Below are positions 60,495 through 64,000 of a stretch of DNA of 64,000 nucleotides, piece after piece. The notes beneath the pieces were generated by a model. It was not told where the DNA came from and did no database searches. It was given only the letters and a program-made list of their open reading frames with translations. Source of the stretch: Chloroflexota bacterium (GTDB lineage: Bacteria > Chloroflexota > Anaerolineae > Anaerolineales > UBA11579); assembly GCA_018662365.1 (NCBI GenBank), contig JABJGH010000009.1:1-64000 (forward strand). Direction: 5' to 3'. Both the position numbers and the translations under genes were made by a program. Positions within the stretch are counted from its first letter, which is position 1. Each line of letters begins with the position of its first letter.

Positions 60495-63400
60495 ATGGCG
60501 AAGATTGCTTTGCGCGTCTACAACAACGAAATTAGTGACCTGGTAGATCATGGTCAATTAGATGAGGCTATCGCTCATTGTCGACATATCCTGGAGCAAT
60601 TCCCCAGGTACATTGAAACCTATCGGCTATTTGGTAAGTCCTACCTTGAAGGGAATCAATATGGCGATGCTGCTGACATTTTACAACGAGTAATCTCCTC
60701 TGTCCCAGATGATTTTGTCTCTCAAATAGGTATGAGCATCATTCGTGAGGATGAGGGCGACCTAGATGCAGCAATTTATCATATGGAAAGAACCTTTGAA
60801 GCACAGCCTTCCAACCAAGCTATTCAAGAAGAATTGCGACGACTTTATGGAAGAAGAGATGGTGTTGAGCCCGCAAAAATACGCTTAACCCGTGGTGCCT
60901 TAGCACGAATGTATGCCCACGGTAATTTATTTGAGCAGGCAGTGGCAGAACTATCTGCAGCATTAAGTGATGATCCATCTCGTTTAGACCTTAGTGTCCT
61001 CCTTGCAGAAATGTATTTCAAAATGGATAAGCATGTTGAAGCCGCTGATTTGTGCATTAATATTCTAGAAAAATTACCGAACAACTTATCTGCAAATCGA
61101 ATTTTATTTTTTATTCTCAGCCAATCTAATCGATTAGAAGAATCTGATATCTATAAACAAATTTGGATATCTTTGGACCCCTATGTAGAATTTCTCGAGG
61201 ATGGAAGTTCTGACCTAAGTCAGGTAGCAGATAACGCTGTAACTATTGAGAAGCTACCATGGGATCCGGAACTATATGCAGAACAACAAAAAGATCAACC
61301 CGATTGGGTATCGTCTTTGGGTGTTTCTGTAGAAAAAGATGAGGATTCTGCAGATAAAAATTGGATCTTTTCTCCTGAACAGGCTGAAAAAAGTATTGAA
61401 GATACCGCGCCAGTAAAAGTAAATGATCTAGGAGACGACCCCCTCTTCACGGAATCAGATGAGACCGATGATGAGGTTTTGGCTTGGATAGGTTCCGATT
61501 CTGAGGATTCAATAGAAGATCAGTCAACTGATGATGCCGACGGTGAAATTCCAGATTGGATCTTAGAAGGGGTTGTGGAATCTGAAGAGGGTGAGGGTGA
61601 TTCAGTAGGGGATGATTTCCCCGATATGATGAAAGACTTTGCATTAGCCCAGGAACTTGAAGAAGTTACTCCTGAAGAAATTGCCGATGAGCCATTTTTG
61701 GTTGAATCTGTAGATTCCGAGGATCCCGAAATTTCTGAGGAAGCAAATAAAATATTTTCAGCTCCGGACTTGGGCTCAGATTTTGATTCCTTAGATGATT
61801 TGGATATCCCCGAGAACATTACAGATGACTGGATTAAAGAGTTAGAGGGGTCTGATCAAATCTCTGAAGATGAGTTAGATGAAAATAGCGGGGAGTTTAA
61901 AGAAGCCGATACAATACGATTTAATCCTGACGTTCCCAAAGATACACCAGATTGGTTGAAGGAACTTTCTGAAACAGGCCAGCATATAAGTGAAGAGAAA
62001 GAAGAAATACCAGATTGGTTGAAAGATACCGGTGAGCTAACAGATACTGAAAAAGGTGAAACTGATGATATCCCCAGTTGGTTAAACGATCTTGCGGATA
62101 TCGAATCTATTGCAGAACAGGAAGCAAAAGAGCAACCTTCTATGGTGGATCAAGAAGATCAAGATTCAGATGCCACACAAGAGGGTGATGAAGCAGATTG
62201 GCTCAAAACGTTAAGTGCTTTAGAATCTGTGGACGAAGATTTACCAACGCCACCACATTCTGCTCTTGAGAATAAAAAAGATGATTCTGATGAAGACAAT
62301 GCACTTGCCTGGTTAGAATCTCTGGGGGCAGAGGATGAAAATTCGGCAGAATCACCTTTAGAAAAAGAGTTGGAATTAGATCAAACCGATTCCGATGATG
62401 TTGAGGAAATTGAAACAATTAACCAGGATGATGCAGTCGAATGGTTAGAAAATTTAGGTGCAAATAAAGGGCTGGATGTGGGGGATTCAATTGCTGAATT
62501 GCCAAATCAAGAACCCATTCCAGATATTGGTGCTGAGTCGGGCGATCCAAACGAGATGGATGACTGGTTGAATTCCTTATTAGATGATGTGCCCGCAAAT
62601 CAGATCAATACTGAAGATGATGACGAATGGATGGAAACTATTGCAGATTTAACGCCCGAGGCAGACCCTCAAAAGCCTCCGGGAGATACGGATTGGTTAA
62701 AAGAGTTAGATGAGGCGGCAGTCCCAAAAAATTCAGAAGATGAATCGGATAAAGAGACCACGAATGAGGAAGATTCCCAAGATTCCACCTTGGAAGAAGA
62801 GTTGGTTGTTTCTCAATCGGAAAATGAAACTAACTTTGAAGGCGAGGGTGATGGGGTAGAAGAGAAATTATCTGATGATTTTCTAGATATTGAAGAAAAA
62901 GATCTTCCAACCGAAATGACCGGCGCTTTCACCTCAGCCCCACAAGAATTTTCAATTGAAGATGCACCTACCGAACCGCTTGATCTTGCCAATGTGCCAG
63001 ATTGGATGAATGAGATTGTTGAAGAAGAAAAATCTATAAATGAACCAGTCGGTGAAACCAAAAGTGAATCTGATGCCGACACCTCGATTGACTGGTTGAC
63101 CAATGAAGAAACAGTAGAGGAAGAATCCTCGATGTCAGTTCCAGACAAACCAGAGGAGCCTGAAGAAGATTTAGCAGGAGATTGGATTCCTGAAAGTGAA
63201 TCTGGAATATCAGATCCAACACCGGAACCGGCCCTTGAAAAACCTACTCCTAAACCGAAAGTAGCAAAACTGGCTTCTACAGAACTGCTAACTGAAATTA
63301 AGTCAGCCCTTTCTCAGGGAGATGTTCAAGATGCAGTCGGTGGATATAAAAAATTGATCAAGAAGGGAGCGGGGATCGAAGAAGTGGTAGAAAACATTAA

Positions 63401-63527
63401 CAATGCACTTAGAAAATTCCCTCTTGATGTAAATCTTTGGCAGATATTAGGTGACGCCTTTATGAAACAAGATCGATTACAAGAGGCATTAGATGCCTAC
63501 ACCAAAGCCGAAGATTTGCTTCGTTAA
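60495..63527 (+). CDS. Large acidic TPR protein with repeated W-containing motifs
   Basis: The 1010-residue protein has N-terminal tetratricopeptide repeats (about residues 5-220, e.g. EAIAHCRHILEQFPRYIETYRLFGKSYLEGN), a very acidic, probably disordered centre (about 240-920) and a C-terminal TPR-like region (about 935-1010). The centre carries about 16 copies of a short motif, x-x-W-[LIVM] followed by polar and acidic residues (PDWLKEL, DDWIKEL, PSWLNDL, VEWLENL and similar). No signal peptide. TPRs suggest a scaffold; the W motifs look like repeated linear binding sites. ATG follows AAGGAGAACC. Family seen in Chloroflexota-type genomes by recollection, function unknown. Confidence 0.8.
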   Translation: MAKIALRVYNNEISDLVDHGQLDEAIAHCRHILEQFPRYIETYRLFGKSYLEGNQYGDAADILQRVISSVPDDFVSQIGMSIIREDEGDLDAAIYHMERTFEAQPSNQAIQEELRRLYGRRDGVEPAKIRLTRGALARMYAHGNLFEQAVAELSAALSDDPSRLDLSVLLAEMYFKMDKHVEAADLCINILEKLPNNLSANRILFFILSQSNRLEESDIYKQIWISLDPYVEFLEDGSSDLSQVADNAVTIEKLPWDPELYAEQQKDQPDWVSSLGVSVEKDEDSADKNWIFSPEQAEKSIEDTAPVKVNDLGDDPLFTESDETDDEVLAWIGSDSEDSIEDQSTDDADGEIPDWILEGVVESEEGEGDSVGDDFPDMMKDFALAQELEEVTPEEIADEPFLVESVDSEDPEISEEANKIFSAPDLGSDFDSLDDLDIPENITDDWIKELEGSDQISEDELDENSGEFKEADTIRFNPDVPKDTPDWLKELSETGQHISEEKEEIPDWLKDTGELTDTEKGETDDIPSWLNDLADIESIAEQEAKEQPSMVDQEDQDSDATQEGDEADWLKTLSALESVDEDLPTPPHSALENKKDDSDEDNALAWLESLGAEDENSAESPLEKELELDQTDSDDVEEIETINQDDAVEWLENLGANKGLDVGDSIAELPNQEPIPDIGAESGDPNEMDDWLNSLLDDVPANQINTEDDDEWMETIADLTPEADPQKPPGDTDWLKELDEAAVPKNSEDESDKETTNEEDSQDSTLEEELVVSQSENETNFEGEGDGVEEKLSDDFLDIEEKDLPTEMTGAFTSAPQEFSIEDAPTEPLDLANVPDWMNEIVEEEKSINEPVGETKSESDADTSIDWLTNEETVEEESSMSVPDKPEEPEEDLAGDWIPESESGISDPTPEPALEKPTPKPKVAKLASTELLTEIKSALSQGDVQDAVGGYKKLIKKGAGIEEVVENINNALRKFPLDVNLWQILGDAFMKQDRLQEALDAYTKAEDLLR
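61290..63200 (+). repeat. Array of degenerate W-motif repeats inside the TPR protein gene
   Basis: About 16 units of the coding pattern Asp/Pro/Asn-x-Trp-[Leu/Ile/Val/Met] spaced irregularly by 15-90 residues in an Asp/Glu-rich context. The codon TGG at each copy is easy to find, whereas surrounding DNA is not tandemly repeated, so this is protein-level, not DNA-level, repetition. Confidence 0.7.
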
Positions 63528-63566
63528 GAAACGCATGAATTAAATTGCTCGGATATTTTGGAAGTT

Positions 63567-63595
63567 TTGAGTTGTTTGTTCTAGTCAGGTATAAT
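63567..63595 (+). promoter_or_regulatory. Promoter of ndk
   Basis: TTGAGT (63567-63572) and a perfect TATAAT (63590-63595) are 17 bases apart; initiation is expected near 63602. Confidence 0.78.
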
Positions 63596-63616
63596 ATATC
63601 GCTGTGAAAATCCCTA

Positions 63617-63640
63617 TTCGGGGTCTTTCAGGACCCCGAA
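63617..63640 (+). terminator. Strong hairpin in the ndk leader (possible attenuator)
   Basis: TTCGGGGTC and GACCCCGAA form a perfect 9-bp GC-rich stem with a 6-base loop, 15 bases after the predicted start of transcription and about 30 bases before the ndk start codon. The following TTCTTATTT is a weak U-tract, so a role as attenuator or RNA stabiliser is equally possible. Confidence 0.5.
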
Positions 63641-63670
63641 TTCTTATTTAAAAATGATTTGGAGGAAAGT

Positions 63671-64000
63671 GTGGAAAAAACTTTTGTTTTTGTAAAACCC
63701 GATGGAGTGCAACGTGGATTGGTTGGAGAAATAATGGCTCGGTTAGAACGAAGAGGACTTCGTTTGGTAGCCAGCAAATTTATGGCAGTAAGTCAAGAAT
63801 TGGCAGGTCAACATTATGCTATTCATCAGGGAAAGCCTTTTTATGAGGGCTTATTAGAATATGTCACATCTGCCCCCGTTATGGCAATGGTTTGGGAAGG
63901 CCCCAACGCGGTCGCAGCTGTTAGACAAACGATGGGTGCAACAAAACCCACCGAAGCCGCACCTGGATCAGTCCGTCATGACTTTGGATTAGAAATTGGC
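63671..64000 (+). CDS. ndk: Nucleoside diphosphate kinase (N-terminal part, cut by window end)
   Basis: Starting at a GTG with GGAGG 5 bases upstream, the frame reads [52 protein letters not shown] and [20 protein letters not shown], the typical NDK sequence. The catalytic histidine (NxxHGSD motif) lies just beyond the window end. NDK balances nucleoside triphosphates by a phosphohistidine ping-pong mechanism. It has its own promoter and a leader hairpin. Confidence 0.95.
   Translation, partial: MEKTFVFVKPDGVQRGLVGEIMARLERRGLRLVASKFMAVSQELAGQHYAIHQGKPFYEGLLEYVTSAPVMAMVWEGPNAVAAVRQTMGATKPTEAAPGSVRHDFGLEIG

Noticed and set aside
1-64000. tRNA, rRNA, CRISPR array, insertion sequence or prophage
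   Set aside because: No cloverleaf, conserved rRNA segment, regular direct repeat array, transposase frame or phage structural gene was found on reading both strands.

Overview
The window reads as a contiguous piece of chromosome from a bacterium of moderate to low GC, most likely Chloroflexota and probably class Anaerolineae. The basis is mixed: a compact division and cell-wall cluster in the order mraZ-rsmH-ftsL-ftsI-murF-mraY-murD-ftsW, a coenzyme F420 biosynthesis operon, several molybdenum hydroxylases, an H+-pyrophosphatase, an orphan Flp-type pilin and a very long acidic TPR protein. The phylum call is inference from gene content, not from a marker-gene tree. No rRNA, tRNA, CRISPR array, insertion sequence or phage module was seen.

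Layout. 1-8061 (minus): the dcw operon, with a promoter and four 10-bp-phased MraZ boxes in front of mraZ. 8306-15461: an orphan Flp-like pilin, a cysteine-desulfurase-like enzyme, an alkyltransferase-like DNA repair protein, a thioesterase, a LipM-like octanoyltransferase, a DapA-family aldolase, a GH13 glycosidase and a V4R protein. 15593-20025 (minus): a phosphodiester-glycosidase lipoprotein, DUF1385, an M20 dipeptidase and an esterase. 20158-26342 (plus): a probable operon Nudix - ssnA - npdG - cofE - 2H phosphoesterase - F420-dependent PPOX protein - cofD - cofC, that is, the side-chain half of F420 biosynthesis plus F420 users. 26407-29721 (minus): DtxR-type regulator, feoA, feoB, feoC for ferrous iron uptake.

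29955-38259 (plus): a luciferase-like (F420/flavin) oxidoreductase, a thioesterase and a first molybdenum hydroxylase, consisting of an FAD subunit and a fused [2Fe-2S]/Mo subunit with an M16C metallopeptidase between them. 38324-39277 is an AT-rich PIN-like gene interrupted by an in-frame TAG. 39307-42909: HAD nucleotidase, DUF2652/SRPBCC protein, membrane protein and SDR. 43018-45738: a poorly described group of small genes (helical basic protein, DUF4332-like helix-hairpin-helix protein, intracellular double-LysM protein, DhaL-like protein, tiny membrane protein), bounded by terminators.

45925-57799 (plus): CBS-type Mn pyrophosphatase, xdhC, a second molybdenum hydroxylase (FAD/[2Fe-2S] fusion plus Mo subunit), an unknown protein with nucleoside-phosphorylase-like C-terminal motifs, a phospholipase C-like protein, an alpha/beta hydrolase, a YqeB/EF2563-type protein and a YqeC-MocA fusion. 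With ssnA at 20.8 kb, this gives the known marker set of selenium-dependent molybdenum hydroxylases (ssnA, yqeB, yqeC, mocA, xdh) spread over about 37 kb. 57958-60300: membrane pyrophosphatase with a K+-independent signature. 60495-63527: the 1010-residue TPR protein with about 16 W-containing linear motifs. 63671-64000: start of ndk.

Links between regions: iron (Feo), molybdopterin cytidylation (MocA domain), XdhC and the Se-hydroxylase accessory genes would all supply the Fe-S/Mo hydroxylases, while F420 genes supply the PPOX and luciferase-like enzymes. The most unusual items are the DUF4332/LysM/DhaL-like cassette, the unknown protein inside the xdh operon, the W-motif TPR protein, and the amber-interrupted PIN-like gene.
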